64,000 nt of DNA from Spirosoma arboris. GTDB taxonomy: Bacteria; Bacteroidota; Bacteroidia; Cytophagales; Spirosomataceae. A program made the translations under genes and the position numbers. Shown piece after piece: positions 52,666-61,419 of the stretch; position 1 is the first letter of the stretch; the number at the start of each line of letters is the position of its first letter. Under the pieces are notes generated by a model. The model had not been told where the DNA came from. It did no database searches and saw only the letters and a program-made list of their open reading frames with translations. Location of the stretch: contig NZ_WPIN01000009.1 in the NCBI RefSeq assembly GCF_009754945.1, positions 310,001-374,000 on the forward strand, written 5' to 3'.

Positions 52666-53292
52666 ATGACACCGGACAAGCGCCTTAACCAATTAGAGCC
52701 AATAGTAGCTGATGTACTTCAGAAGGTTGATCGCCTGATTGAAGGAAACGGCCAGATTATTAACGAGGTATCTAAAATACCTGGCATTGAGAAAAAAGTC
52801 AATGTGATTGCCACAGGTTTGGCTGAACTGACTATTGATGTTCAGGAGGGATTTGCCAACATCCGCCAAGAGATTTCTCAAGTTGACGATAAAATTTCAC
52901 GAGTTGATGAGAATATTCGTCAGGAAATCTCTAAAGTTGATAATAAAATCTCCAGGGTAGACGAGAACATTCGGCAAGAGCTATCCCGAGTTGACGATAA
53001 AATCTCCAGAGTTGACGAAAGCATTCGGCAAGAGATATCTCGAGTTGACGATAAAATTTCCAGGATAGACGAGAACATTCGGGAGGAGATCTCCCGAGTT
53101 GACGATAAAATTTCTAGGGTAGACGAGAATATTCGGCAGGAGATATCCCGAGTTGATAATAATATTTCCAGGGTCGATGAAAATATTCGGCAGGAGATTT
53201 CCAAAGTTGATGGTAAGGTTGATGATTTGCGATTCGAAATGAATCAACGATTCGACCAACTCGTCACGCTTATTCAAGGCCGATTGAAATAA
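52666..53292 (+). CDS. Coiled-coil protein with 18-residue tandem repeats
   Basis: About 208 residues from the ATG MTPDKRLNQLEPIVADVLQK. Residues 65-185 are six to seven tandem copies of an 18-residue unit (consensus QEISRVDDKISRVDENIR) with hydrophobic residues at spacing 3-4-3-4-4, that is a heptad plus a hendecad. A long, gently right-handed coiled coil or oligomer is expected. The end is different, FDQLVTLIQGRLK. No signal or membrane segment is seen, so it should be cytoplasmic. No family is recognised. It resembles a DUF-type membrane-associated tail-fiber-like helix only in repeat style. The gene follows rocD and its terminator on the same strand. Confidence 0.75.
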   Translation: MTPDKRLNQLEPIVADVLQKVDRLIEGNGQIINEVSKIPGIEKKVNVIATGLAELTIDVQEGFANIRQEISQVDDKISRVDENIRQEISKVDNKISRVDENIRQELSRVDDKISRVDESIRQEISRVDDKISRIDENIREEISRVDDKISRVDENIRQEISRVDNNISRVDENIRQEISKVDGKVDDLRFEMNQRFDQLVTLIQGRLK

Positions 53293-53309
53293 AGCTTTAG
53301 CTGAAAAGC

Positions 53310-53349
53310 AAAAAAGGCAGAATGAGCAATTGCTCATTCTGCCTTTTTT
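53310..53349. terminator. Bidirectional terminator between the coiled-coil and M48 genes
   Basis: A 40-bp perfect palindrome, AAAAAAGGCAGAATGAGCAA and its complement, with A and T runs on the ends. The last bases overlap the M48-MORN stop codon. Confidence 0.9.
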
Positions 53350-54406
53350 ACTGCACTGGTTGGCCATTTCTAAATGTAGCGGCTATTTTATCGCCATCCG
53401 CAAAATAGTAGGTTCCTTTGCCATTTGGGACGTTATTCTGAAACCAGCCTGCGTATTTATCGCCATTGCGATAGTAATACACACCATAGTCAGAACGCAG
53501 ATTATCCCGAAAATTACCCTTATATTTTATTTTGCCATCGGCGTAATATTCAGTGCCTTCGCCATGCTTGTCGCCTTCTTCAAATTCCCCGGCATATCGC
53601 TCACGAGTTGGATAAACGAATACGCCCGTTCCATCCTGACAGTCGCCTGACACGCAGCCAACTGTCGCCCGTGTACTGGACCGCTGAACAGGAGCTTGGG
53701 GAGCAACAACTGGTCGGGAGGTGGTGGCCAAATTAGTGTTGGTCGTCATGGGCTTCGGAGCCATAGCGGTTGGTGTTTTTACCGCCGTACGACTTTTAGG
53801 GTACATGGCTTCGGCTTCCAGCCAACCTTTCTGAATAGCCTCAATACGAGCCGGTTTGGCAGGGTGCGTTGAGGTTGCATGTTCATTTCCAAGCGCTTTT
53901 ACCGCCACGGTAGCTTCTTCCAGCGATGCGCCTAACTGGTGTAATACAAAGCCCGAAAACTTGTCGGCTTCAATTTCCTTTATCGGCTGACCTCCCCGTC
54001 CGTCAATTGTATGTCCCTGTAAATGGTGGCCAATTTCGTGCGCCATGATGCTGATGGCCGACCAGTCGGTCTCAGTCTCTTCCTCGATTTGCGCCATGAA
54101 GGCACCATCATAAACAATAAATCGCTGGCCTTTCAGGACGGTTGCAAAGCAGTTGTCGGTGTTGGAGCACTCGATGACTTTGAAATTACGTAATAAGCCA
54201 ATAGGCTTTAGAATCCGATCGACAACGCGTTCAGCATGGACGTTGGATGACGTTGTTGGCGTACAAATGACATCAGGGGAAACATTACCACCTGTGTAAC
54301 TACAAATAAACGTGCCGGGACTACTGGGAATCTGGGCTGATAGCGGGTTAACGAAGGCTACCGATAATGACAGAATAGATAAAGATAAAGCCGCTCTCAC
54401 AGGCAT
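53348..54406 (-). CDS. M48-family metallopeptidase fused to MORN repeats
   Basis: A secreted or periplasmic protein of 352 residues with a signal peptide ending near PLSAQ. The zinc motif is MAHEIGHHLQGH (HEIGH at 123-127) and EIEADKFSG supplies the third ligand (Glu144). It therefore keeps all M48 catalytic residues. A proline/threonine-rich linker (205-240) leads to about four MORN repeats (residues 258-350, e.g. YAGEFEEGDKHGEGTEYYAD). MORN repeats bind lipids or proteins in other contexts. The fusion suggests a protease held to a membrane or surface. The adjacent YCF48-like gene is on the same strand, 87 bases upstream. Confidence 0.88.
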   Translation of the reverse strand: MPVRAALSLSILSLSVAFVNPLSAQIPSSPGTFICSYTGGNVSPDVICTPTTSSNVHAERVVDRILKPIGLLRNFKVIECSNTDNCFATVLKGQRFIVYDGAFMAQIEEETETDWSAISIMAHEIGHHLQGHTIDGRGGQPIKEIEADKFSGFVLHQLGASLEEATVAVKALGNEHATSTHPAKPARIEAIQKGWLEAEAMYPKSRTAVKTPTAMAPKPMTTNTNLATTSRPVVAPQAPVQRSSTRATVGCVSGDCQDGTGVFVYPTRERYAGEFEEGDKHGEGTEYYADGKIKYKGNFRDNLRSDYGVYYYRNGDKYAGWFQNNVPNGKGTYYFADGDKIAATFRNGQPVQ

Positions 54407-54493
54407 AACCGAATCGGGTTAATCGTTCAACACGGCTGAATAACGAACGGAATTAGGCTGCTATTTTGGCGAGGTTGGTAAAGTTTTTAGACT

Positions 54494-55519
54494 TTACTTA
54501 AATTGTTGCACGGCAACCTTTCCTTTCGTACCCACGGCATAGCAAGTGCCTTTTGCACAACCCATTGAATGAAAGCCTTCTGTATCGAGTTGTTGCCAGG
54601 TTTGCCCCTGATCGGCAGATAAGCTCGTGCCTGATGGACCAACAGTCAGTAACCGATCACCAGGGAGTAGCGCAACGGCTTCTTTGAGGCCAGGCGGATT
54701 GGTTTGGGCAACAAGCTGCCAGGTTTGACCACCGTCGCGGGTAATGGCAGCATTTGGGCCAGGCTGTTGCTCCTGCTTGTAATTGCCTCCTACAACCATT
54801 CCAATTTTATCGCTGAAAAAATGCATTCCGAACAGACCAGTTGCTTCGCCGGCAGGCAAAGGGGTGTTCGTTACATTCCAGGTCTTCCCACGATCGCCGG
54901 AACGGAATACTCGCCCATAGCGTCCACCACCCGATGCAATCCAGACGTTCCGCTTCCCATGTACAACCAGGCTGGTGCCGCTGGCTGCAAAAGCCGCTTC
55001 ATTGGGTTCCATAAGGGGTAAGGTACCGGGAGAAACGGGCTGCCAGGTTTTTCCACCATCGTCGGTAGTCAGGATAAACCATTTATTATCAATGGGATCG
55101 CTAAATATAATCCCATGTTGATTATCCCAAAAATCGATTCCGTCGAAGAATACCCCCTGCTGTTGAGTTTGATACAGTAGCGTCCATGTATGACCGGCGT
55201 CGCTGGTTTTATACATGCGAGCCTGACCTTTTTCGGCAGGACCAGCACTCATAAAGTAAGCAGTCTGAGCATCAACGGCATGTACATCACGAAAATCGCA
55301 GGTTTGCGCATCAGGGATTGTGCCTGTTTGCCAGGTTTTTCCACCATCGGCCGTTCGGACAAATGTACCTTTTGTTCCACCAATCCAGGCAACATCAGGG
55401 CTAGCAACGCTTACTGCCCGGAAACTGGCATCGGTGCCAACGGTTTGCAGTTGCCACTGGGCAAAGCTGCTGAAAGTGGCTAATAAGCTTACTGTCAGCA
55501 GGCAGAACAATTGATTCAT
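54494..55519 (-). CDS. YCF48/BNR-type beta-propeller protein
   Basis: A secreted protein of 341 residues with a signal peptide ending SSFAQ. Repeats of the form GKTW occur throughout (VRTADGGKTWQTG, YKTSDAGHTWTLL, FRSGDRGKTWNVT, AITRDGGQTWQLV, SADQGQTWQQL), as in photosystem assembly factor YCF48 and sialidase-like propellers. Seven blades are likely. No catalytic sialidase residues are claimed. The function is unknown. It is next to the two-component pair on the same strand, with a 34-base gap, and may be co-transcribed. Confidence 0.8.
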   Translation of the reverse strand: MNQLFCLLTVSLLATFSSFAQWQLQTVGTDASFRAVSVASPDVAWIGGTKGTFVRTADGGKTWQTGTIPDAQTCDFRDVHAVDAQTAYFMSAGPAEKGQARMYKTSDAGHTWTLLYQTQQQGVFFDGIDFWDNQHGIIFSDPIDNKWFILTTDDGGKTWQPVSPGTLPLMEPNEAAFAASGTSLVVHGKRNVWIASGGGRYGRVFRSGDRGKTWNVTNTPLPAGEATGLFGMHFFSDKIGMVVGGNYKQEQQPGPNAAITRDGGQTWQLVAQTNPPGLKEAVALLPGDRLLTVGPSGTSLSADQGQTWQQLDTEGFHSMGCAKGTCYAVGTKGKVAVQQFK

Positions 55520-55553
55520 AGGTTTGTAAATTAAATTCTGTTGGTTTTAACAA

Positions 55554-56921
55554 TCATATATGAGGAAGTGAAATCGTAAATGTGCTTCCCTCTCCTAATT
55601 GACTCTCAACAACCATCGTTCCATGATGGAGTTCAATCAGTTTCGCACAAATAGATAATCCAATGCCGAAACCCTGATAATTCAGGGCATTTGTGGCCCG
55701 ATAAAACGGCTCAAAAATATGGGCCTGGTCGTGTGCCGAAATCCCAATTCCTTTATCCTGAATCGCAATCCGACAATAGCGACTATCGGTACCAATACGT
55801 ACTTGAGCTGTGTGATCAGGGGAATATTTACAGGCGTTATCGAACAAGTTGAGAAGTACCTGTTTCAGCAACTCTTCATTTGCTTTAACGAGCGTTTCGG
55901 TTTCGGTTTCTGGCATATTGCTGTAATCAACAGCTATTCGATATCTGGGCTTGGCACTTACCAACTCATCTTTGGCCAGAAAAACCACATCATCGACACG
56001 GATGGTCCGAAAAGAGACCTGATTGCTCGTTTCCAGGGTTCGGGCCAGCAGCAATAAACTATTGGTTAAGCCGATGAGTCGGTCGGTGTCCGATAGCAGG
56101 TTGGTTAATATTTCTTTGTACTCAGGTACCGTCAGCGACCGACGTAAACCCAGTTGAATTTCTGATTTCAATGCAGCTAAAGGTGTTCGAAGTTCATGCG
56201 AAGCATGCGATACAAAACTTCGCTGTTGCTCAAATGCCTGATGTAATCGATGCATAACATCATTGAAATTCATTGCCAGTCGGGCAATCTCATCCTGCCG
56301 ATTGCCTTCGTCCAGTCGTTGCTGAAGATTACGGGCTGTAATGGTTGATACCTGCTGATTAATTTGACTGATGGGCCGTAGCGACTGACCAGCAAAGAAG
56401 ATACCCAGGCCGATGGTGAGGCCGATGCCAGCCAATAACCCCCAGCCTAGCGTAAGTTGCAGGTTTTCTAGCTTACTTTTCCCAAACTGATCATAGGCAG
56501 AAGCCAGTACGACCAAATCGCGACCGTTCTGTTTGTAAAGCAATCCAACCAGTTCATTATGCCCGCTGAAGGTTTCAATCTCTTTTCGTTGCCGAACCTC
56601 ATCCAGTAAGGTTGGCCGGAAATAAATAACCTGGTCATCAACACTCGAATAAATCAGGCGGTTCTTGGCATCGAAAATCAGTACTTTTTCATCAATGAGC
56701 GCAGTAAGTGTGTTGCGATCGATGATCTTGAGCAACTCTCGATCTACTTCTTTTACTTCGATCAAAAAGCGAACAGTAGTACGGGCTTTATTTTTAAGCC
56801 GATCATAAAATTCCTCCCGTCGATACGTAGCCGACACGATATAAATCAGTACCGAAAACACGACCAGAATAGAAGCTACAATGAGCGAAAACTGAAGGGC
56901 GATACGATTGCGAATGGTCAT
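55554..56921 (-). CDS. Sensor histidine kinase (HAMP, HisKA, HATPase)
   Basis: A protein of 455 residues with two membrane segments (near 10-33 and 160-180) around a periplasmic sensor. A HAMP region (ISQINQQVSTITARNLQQRL) precedes the HisKA domain with phosphorylated His in FVSHASHELRTPLAALK, then the HATPase with N box LFDNACKYS, DKGIGI and GFGIGLSIC. It phosphorylates the OmpR-type regulator encoded 80 bases upstream in the same operon. The signal is unknown. It resembles CusS-like heavy-metal sensors, but no metal site is visible. Confidence 0.94.
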   Translation of the reverse strand: MTIRNRIALQFSLIVASILVVFSVLIYIVSATYRREEFYDRLKNKARTTVRFLIEVKEVDRELLKIIDRNTLTALIDEKVLIFDAKNRLIYSSVDDQVIYFRPTLLDEVRQRKEIETFSGHNELVGLLYKQNGRDLVVLASAYDQFGKSKLENLQLTLGWGLLAGIGLTIGLGIFFAGQSLRPISQINQQVSTITARNLQQRLDEGNRQDEIARLAMNFNDVMHRLHQAFEQQRSFVSHASHELRTPLAALKSEIQLGLRRSLTVPEYKEILTNLLSDTDRLIGLTNSLLLLARTLETSNQVSFRTIRVDDVVFLAKDELVSAKPRYRIAVDYSNMPETETETLVKANEELLKQVLLNLFDNACKYSPDHTAQVRIGTDSRYCRIAIQDKGIGISAHDQAHIFEPFYRATNALNYQGFGIGLSICAKLIELHHGTMVVESQLGEGSTFTISLPHI

Positions 56922-57001
56922 TAGCGTGGGGGTTGGGCAAGGAGCGGGGAGCGCGGGGCAGGGAGTAAAATGGTCAATAGCCTTTTCCCTGCTCCACGCA
57001 A

Positions 57002-57688
57002 CTACTCCTCTTTCAATACATAACCCATGCCGGGCCGGGTATGAATTAATTTAGGTTCAAAGTCACGGTCGATTTTTTTACGCAGGTAGTTAACGTATAC
57101 CTCCACGACATTTGTACCTGGATCGAAGTTAAGGTTCCAGACAGTTTCGGCAATATCCAATTTCGAGAGTACCCGTCCTTTGTTTCGGATAAGGTATTCC
57201 AGCAAAGCAAATTCACGAGCAGTCAGATCAATAAGCGTGCTGTCTCGTCGAACCTCTTTAAGGGTTAGATTAACGGTCAGGTTGGCCACCTGGCAGATAT
57301 CCTCGGCAATAGCGTCATTGATAAATGCCGACCGTCGAAAGCAGGTAGCTACCCGCGCTACCAGCTCACGAAAATCAAAAGGTTTCACCAGATAATCGTC
57401 GGCACCCAGCCCTAATCCTTCTACTTTATCTTCGATTTCACCCAGCGCTGTCAGCATAATGATCGGCAGCTGCGGCTTCTCCATCCGAACGCTTCGGCAT
57501 ACCTCAAATCCACTTAAACCAGGCAAATTGATGTCTAAAATCAGCAGGTCGACACTAGATTGTAGAGCCATTTGGCGGCCATTAAATCCCTCGTACACAA
57601 CCTCAGTCGCATAACCTTCTTCCTGAAGGCCCCGGCTAATATTCTGAGCAATTCGTCGGTCGTCTTCTATAATCAGGATTTTTTTCAT
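57002..57688 (-). CDS. OmpR/PhoB-family response regulator
   Basis: About 228 residues from the ATG MKKILIIEDDRRIAQNI. The receiver contains the acidic pair, the phosphoacceptor Asp in LLILDINLPGLSG, the Thr in IMLTAL and Lys in YLVKPFDF. The C-terminal winged helix (LTAREFALLEYLIRNKGRVL, VYVNYLRKKIDRD) binds DNA. It is co-transcribed with the downstream histidine kinase. An upstream in-frame ATG at 57766 would extend into the 20-bp perfect hairpin, so the ATG at 57688 is preferred. Target genes are not known. Confidence 0.95.
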   Translation of the reverse strand: MKKILIIEDDRRIAQNISRGLQEEGYATEVVYEGFNGRQMALQSSVDLLILDINLPGLSGFEVCRSVRMEKPQLPIIMLTALGEIEDKVEGLGLGADDYLVKPFDFRELVARVATCFRRSAFINDAIAEDICQVANLTVNLTLKEVRRDSTLIDLTAREFALLEYLIRNKGRVLSKLDIAETVWNLNFDPGTNVVEVYVNYLRKKIDRDFEPKLIHTRPGMGYVLKEE

Positions 57689-57717
57689 GCTGTGCGGGTT
57701 GAGTCGAATTGCATTTG

Positions 57718-57764
57718 GGATTCGTTCGATTCTAGTAAGTTGTATACTAGAATCGAACGAATCC
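57718..57764. promoter_or_regulatory. 20-bp perfect inverted repeat upstream of the OmpR-type regulator gene
   Basis: GGATTCGTTCGATTCTAGTA (57718-57737) and its exact complement (57745-57764) flank a 7-base loop. It lies 30 bases before the regulator ATG, in the leader or promoter region. Candidates are an operator for autoregulation or a mRNA hairpin; it may also end transcription coming from rpmE. Confidence 0.5.
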
Positions 57765-57832
57765 ATAGAAACACTTAGTACAGCGTATTGAGCAAGGCAC
57801 TAACGTAAAAACAGTTGAAATCTACTGCAAAA

Positions 57833-57871
57833 AAAACTCCCCTGCTACGATTGCCGCAACAGGGGAGTTTT
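57833..57871 (-). terminator. rpmE terminator
   Basis: On the minus strand AAAACTCCCCTG and CAGGGGAGTTTT form a 12-bp stem with a 15-base loop, followed by a T-run, 19 bases after the rpmE stop. Confidence 0.88.
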
Positions 57872-57889
57872 GTATCGACTGGAAATACC

Positions 57890-58132
57890 TTACTTGGTAC
57901 CGTACCGTTTGCGGAACTTGTCCACACGGCCAGCTGTATCGAGCAGCACGTTTTTGCCCGTATAGAAGGGGTGCGACTGCGAGCTAACCTCAATCTTAAC
58001 GAGCGGATAGGTTTTGCCTTCGAACTCGACGGTGTCTCTGGTTTGAACTGTTGAGCGCGTCAGAAATTTATAGTCGCTCGACAGGTCGTGGAATACCACT
58101 TCGCGGTAATCCGGGTGAATGCCCTTTTTCAT
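57890..58132 (-). CDS. rpmE: 50S ribosomal protein L31 type B
   Basis: A protein of 80 residues. It starts MKKGIHPDYREVVFHDLSS and has SQSHPFYTGKNVLLDTAGRV and the basic end RKRYGTK. No cysteines are present, so this is the zinc-independent type B (C-minus) paralogue, often used where zinc is scarce, although it is the only form in many Bacteroidota. It has its own consensus promoter and terminator. The czc operon is 8 kb away and not linked to it. Confidence 0.96.
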   Translation of the reverse strand: MKKGIHPDYREVVFHDLSSDYKFLTRSTVQTRDTVEFEGKTYPLVKIEVSSQSHPFYTGKNVLLDTAGRVDKFRKRYGTK

Positions 58133-58182
58133 GATTATTCTAGTTTCTTGTCATCTTCTCGGTTTCCGACCGAAAAGGACTG

Positions 58183-58213
58183 CAAAGGTACGGCGTTTTA
58201 TCAGGATTGCCAA
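58183..58213 (-). promoter_or_regulatory. rpmE promoter
   Basis: TTG (58211-58213), exactly 20 bases, then TACCTTTG (58183-58190) on the minus strand: a perfect Bacteroidota promoter. The start is near 58176, about 43 bases before the ATG. Confidence 0.75.
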
Positions 58214-58742
58214 GCCTTTTTATGGGTTCTTTTGGACCTTACTAACGAACCGATTAAAGTAGAACCGTTGCCTAATAATGAGGTAATAAACACTTGTTCT
58301 GGTTCGTCTTTCTTCATACATTTCCGAAGCAATACGCTTCCTTCATGGAATGGTGCTGCCGTAGTTTGGCCCACGTTCCAATCTATAAAATCGCTTTTTT
58401 AATTTCTTAGAATACCTCTCCGGTGGGGTATTGTTAAGTCACTAACGCTGACGGCTTAACAATTTCTTAACCTGCCAGCAGAGTTGAACGTTTCAAGGAT
58501 TTGCTAAAACACCCGAACCTTCCGGGTTGCTTTTCCGTCTTTTTCAAAAGAACTTTAGAATTCCATCTCGCTAGATTTCAGAATAACGACTGAAGTCTGG
58601 TTTGTTTGGTTACTTATTGTCTTGCCGTCTGAACAGATGAAAATAAATTACCTCTATAATTAACCATCATACACTTAATCGTAACCGTAACATGTCCATT
58701 CTACAATCAACATTTTTCCATACTTAACTAGCCGAAATACGT
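58214..58742. other. Long intergenic region upstream of nrdA
   Basis: About 530 bases with no credible gene. It holds an 8-bp hairpin TTGTTAAG/CTTAACAA (58431-58438 and 58455-58462) followed by TTTCTT and a small ACCCG/CGGGT hairpin (58512-58530). I find no NrdR box and no cobalamin-riboswitch B12 box. The nrdA promoter is not evident. Confidence 0.45.
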
Positions 58743-61223
58743 ATGTACGTTATCAAACGCGACGGTCGCCGGGAGTCCGTCAAGTTCGACAAAATCACTG
58801 CTCGCATCGAGAAACTGTGCTATGGCCTTGACCCTGCCTATGTTCAGCCTGTTGAAGTAGCTGTAAAAGTTGTGAGCGGTCTGTACGATGGTGTAAAAAC
58901 CACCGAACTCGACAATCTGGCCGCCGAAACAGCTGCTTCCATGACGACCAAGCACCCCGATTACGCCATTCTGGCTGCTCGGATTGCTATCTCGAACCTA
59001 CATAAGGAGACGAATAAATCGTTCTCCGGAACCATCAAGAAATTATATCAGTACGAAGATCCGAAAACCGGCGAAAATGCATCCCTGATCTCACGGGAGG
59101 TTTATGAAGTAGTACGCCAGCATGCTGCTTTGCTGGACTCAACGATCATTTATGACCGGGATTATGGCTATGATTACTTTGGCTATAAAACCCTTGAAAA
59201 ATCATATTTGCTGAAACTCGATGGCCGAATTGCCGAACGCCCGCAACACATGCTGATGCGCGTAGCAGTTGGGATTCATATGGAAGATGTAGACGCGGCT
59301 ATCGAGACCTATAATCTACTTTCTGAAAAGTGGTTTACCCATGCGACACCGACGCTCTTCAACGCCGGAACGCCAAAACCACAAATGTCGAGTTGCTTCC
59401 TGCTGACGATGAAGGACGACTCCATCGACGGGATTTACGATACGCTGAAACAAACCGCCAAGATTTCGCAATCGGCGGGCGGTATTGGCTTAAGCATTCA
59501 CAATGTTCGCGCAACGGGCACCTATATTAAAGGTACCAACGGAACCAGCAACGGGATTGTACCGATGCTGCGCGTATTTAACGATACAGCTCGTTATGTA
59601 GATCAGGGTGGTGGTAAGCGTAAAGGTTCGTTTGCGATCTATCTGGAACCCTGGCATGCCGATGTATTTGACTTCCTGGACCTGAAAAAGAACTCTGGTA
59701 AAGAAGAAGGCCGTGCCCGCGATTTGTTCTACGCCCTCTGGACACCTGATCTGTTCATGAAGCGTGTAGAAGCCGACGACGTTTGGTCGTTGTTCTGCCC
59801 GCACGAGTGTCCCGGTCTGGCCGATTGCTATGGTGACGAATTTGAAGCCTTGTACGAGCGCTACGAACGTGAAGGCCGTGCCCGTAAGACGATAAAAGCG
59901 CAGGAATTGTGGTTCAAAATTCTGGAATCTCAAACTGAAACCGGTACGCCTTATATGCTGTATAAGGATGCAGCTAATAAGAAATCGAACCAGAAGAATC
60001 TGGGCACGATCAAGTCGTCGAACCTTTGCACGGAGATCATTGAGTACACCGCTCCCGACGAAATAGCAGTTTGTAATCTGGCGTCTCTTGCCCTACCGAA
60101 GTTCATTACGCGCGGCAAGGATGGTATCATGCGTTTCGATCACCAGAAGTTGTACGAAGTGACCAAAACGGCCACCCGCAACCTGAACAAGATCATCGAC
60201 ATCAACTATTACCCAGTTGAAGAAGCCCGTCGGAGTAACATGCGTCACCGGCCAATTGGCTTAGGTGTGCAGGGGCTGGCCGATGCGTTCATCATGCTGC
60301 GAATGCCGTTTGAATCGGAGGAAGCGCGTCGGTTGAACGAAGATATTTTCGAGACGATTTACTTTGGCGCGATGACTTCCTCGATGGAGCAGGCCAAAGA
60401 ATACGGCCCATACGAAACCTGGAAAGGCTCGCCGATTTCGGAAGGTAAGTTCCAGTTCGATATGTGGGGAGTAAAACCAAAATCGGGTCGTTGGGATTGG
60501 GAAAGCCTGCGGAAGGAAGTTGTTGAACATGGCGTGCGCAACTCGCTGTTGCTGGCTCCGATGCCAACTGCATCAACCTCGCAGATTCTGGGCAACAATG
60601 AGTGCTTTGAACCGTACACAAGCAACATATACACCCGTCGCGTATTGTCGGGCGAGTTCGTTGTCGTGAACAAGCACCTGCTGAAAGATCTGGTGAAACT
60701 GGGTCTGTGGAATGACGCTATGAAGAACAACCTGATTCTGGCTAACGGCTCAGTACAGGCGATTCCGAACATTCCGCAAAACATCAAAGACCTCTACAAA
60801 ACGGTTTGGGAGATTAAGCAGAAGCACATCATCGATATGGCCGCCGACCGGGGCGCGTACATTTGCCAGTCGCAGTCGCTGAACATCCATATTCAGGACT
60901 CAAACTTCGGCAAACTGACTTCCATGCACTTCTATGCGTGGAAAGCGGGCCTGAAAACAGGCATGTACTACCTCCGTACGAAAGCTGCCGCTGATGCCGT
61001 GAAGTTCACTGTTGTTCAGCCACAAGCCGAGCCTCAACTGGAAGCGGTCATGACCGAAGCCGTAACCGTCGAGAAACCCCTCGATTACGTACAGTACGCC
61101 AAGGAGCATGCCCAAAACACAACGCCACAGCCTGTGCCGATGGTAACGGATCTTGAACAACAATATGCCGCCATGACCTGCTCACTCGATGATCCAGAAG
61201 GTTGCGAGATGTGTGGATCATAG
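58743..61223 (+). CDS. nrdA: Ribonucleoside-diphosphate reductase alpha subunit (class I)
   Basis: A protein of 826 residues. An ATP-cone (MYVIKRDGRRESVKFDKITA) is followed by the RNR lobe domains with THATPTLFNAGTPKPQMSSC containing the first active-site Cys, SIHNVRATGTYIKGTNGTSN, GGGKRKGSFAIYLEPWHADV, NLCTEIIEYT with the radical Cys and PMPTASTSQILGNNECFEP. The C-terminal redox pair is CEMCGS. It makes deoxyribonucleotides from ribonucleoside diphosphates and needs an NrdB partner that is not next to it in the window. The ATG is the first of the family-type N-terminus. Confidence 0.96.
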   Translation: MYVIKRDGRRESVKFDKITARIEKLCYGLDPAYVQPVEVAVKVVSGLYDGVKTTELDNLAAETAASMTTKHPDYAILAARIAISNLHKETNKSFSGTIKKLYQYEDPKTGENASLISREVYEVVRQHAALLDSTIIYDRDYGYDYFGYKTLEKSYLLKLDGRIAERPQHMLMRVAVGIHMEDVDAAIETYNLLSEKWFTHATPTLFNAGTPKPQMSSCFLLTMKDDSIDGIYDTLKQTAKISQSAGGIGLSIHNVRATGTYIKGTNGTSNGIVPMLRVFNDTARYVDQGGGKRKGSFAIYLEPWHADVFDFLDLKKNSGKEEGRARDLFYALWTPDLFMKRVEADDVWSLFCPHECPGLADCYGDEFEALYERYEREGRARKTIKAQELWFKILESQTETGTPYMLYKDAANKKSNQKNLGTIKSSNLCTEIIEYTAPDEIAVCNLASLALPKFITRGKDGIMRFDHQKLYEVTKTATRNLNKIIDINYYPVEEARRSNMRHRPIGLGVQGLADAFIMLRMPFESEEARRLNEDIFETIYFGAMTSSMEQAKEYGPYETWKGSPISEGKFQFDMWGVKPKSGRWDWESLRKEVVEHGVRNSLLLAPMPTASTSQILGNNECFEPYTSNIYTRRVLSGEFVVVNKHLLKDLVKLGLWNDAMKNNLILANGSVQAIPNIPQNIKDLYKTVWEIKQKHIIDMAADRGAYICQSQSLNIHIQDSNFGKLTSMHFYAWKAGLKTGMYYLRTKAAADAVKFTVVQPQAEPQLEAVMTEAVTVEKPLDYVQYAKEHAQNTTPQPVPMVTDLEQQYAAMTCSLDDPEGCEMCGS

Positions 61224-61248
61224 GCTGGATTGATACTTGAGAATTTAT

Positions 61249-61290
61249 AACTCCCGGTTGTGCTTGACATGATCGGGAGTTGTGTTTTCT
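61249..61290 (+). terminator. nrdA terminator
   Basis: AACTCCCG and CGGGAGTT form an 8-bp stem with a 17-base loop, then TGTGTTTTCT. It lies 26 bases after the nrdA stop. Confidence 0.7.
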
Positions 61291-61339
61291 AGTTCGTTGA
61301 GTGTAGTTTGAACTATGCCCTGGCGTTATCCGGTCTCTG

Positions 61340-61372
61340 AGTATGGAAAATTGACTCTTGTCAACTCATACT
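61340..61372. promoter_or_regulatory. Small inverted repeat upstream of the 61420 gene
   Basis: TTGAC and GTCAA with a 4-base loop, flanked by AGTATG and CATACT with a short internal asymmetric loop. It is 48 bases before the ATG of a lipoprotein gene. It may be an operator or a chance structure. Confidence 0.25.
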
Positions 61373-61419
61373 TTATTATAGGTGTGTGGAATTGACGATA
61401 TATACTCTGATTCGCAATC

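Noticed and set aside
52920..53204. Antisense ORFs with repeats opposite the coiled-coil gene
   Set aside because: The repetition mirrors the plus-strand 54-base repeats; the plus frame has proper ends, terminator and helix pattern.
52860..53215. Tandem 54-base repeats as a CRISPR array
   Set aside because: They have no spacers and form one open reading frame with coiled-coil pattern.
58088..58402. 104-residue plus-strand ORF before nrdA
   Set aside because: It begins antisense to rpmE and covers the rpmE promoter; no signal of coding.
58400..58742. Cobalamin riboswitch or NrdR box upstream of nrdA
   Set aside because: I searched by eye for the B12 box and the NrdR palindrome and found neither.
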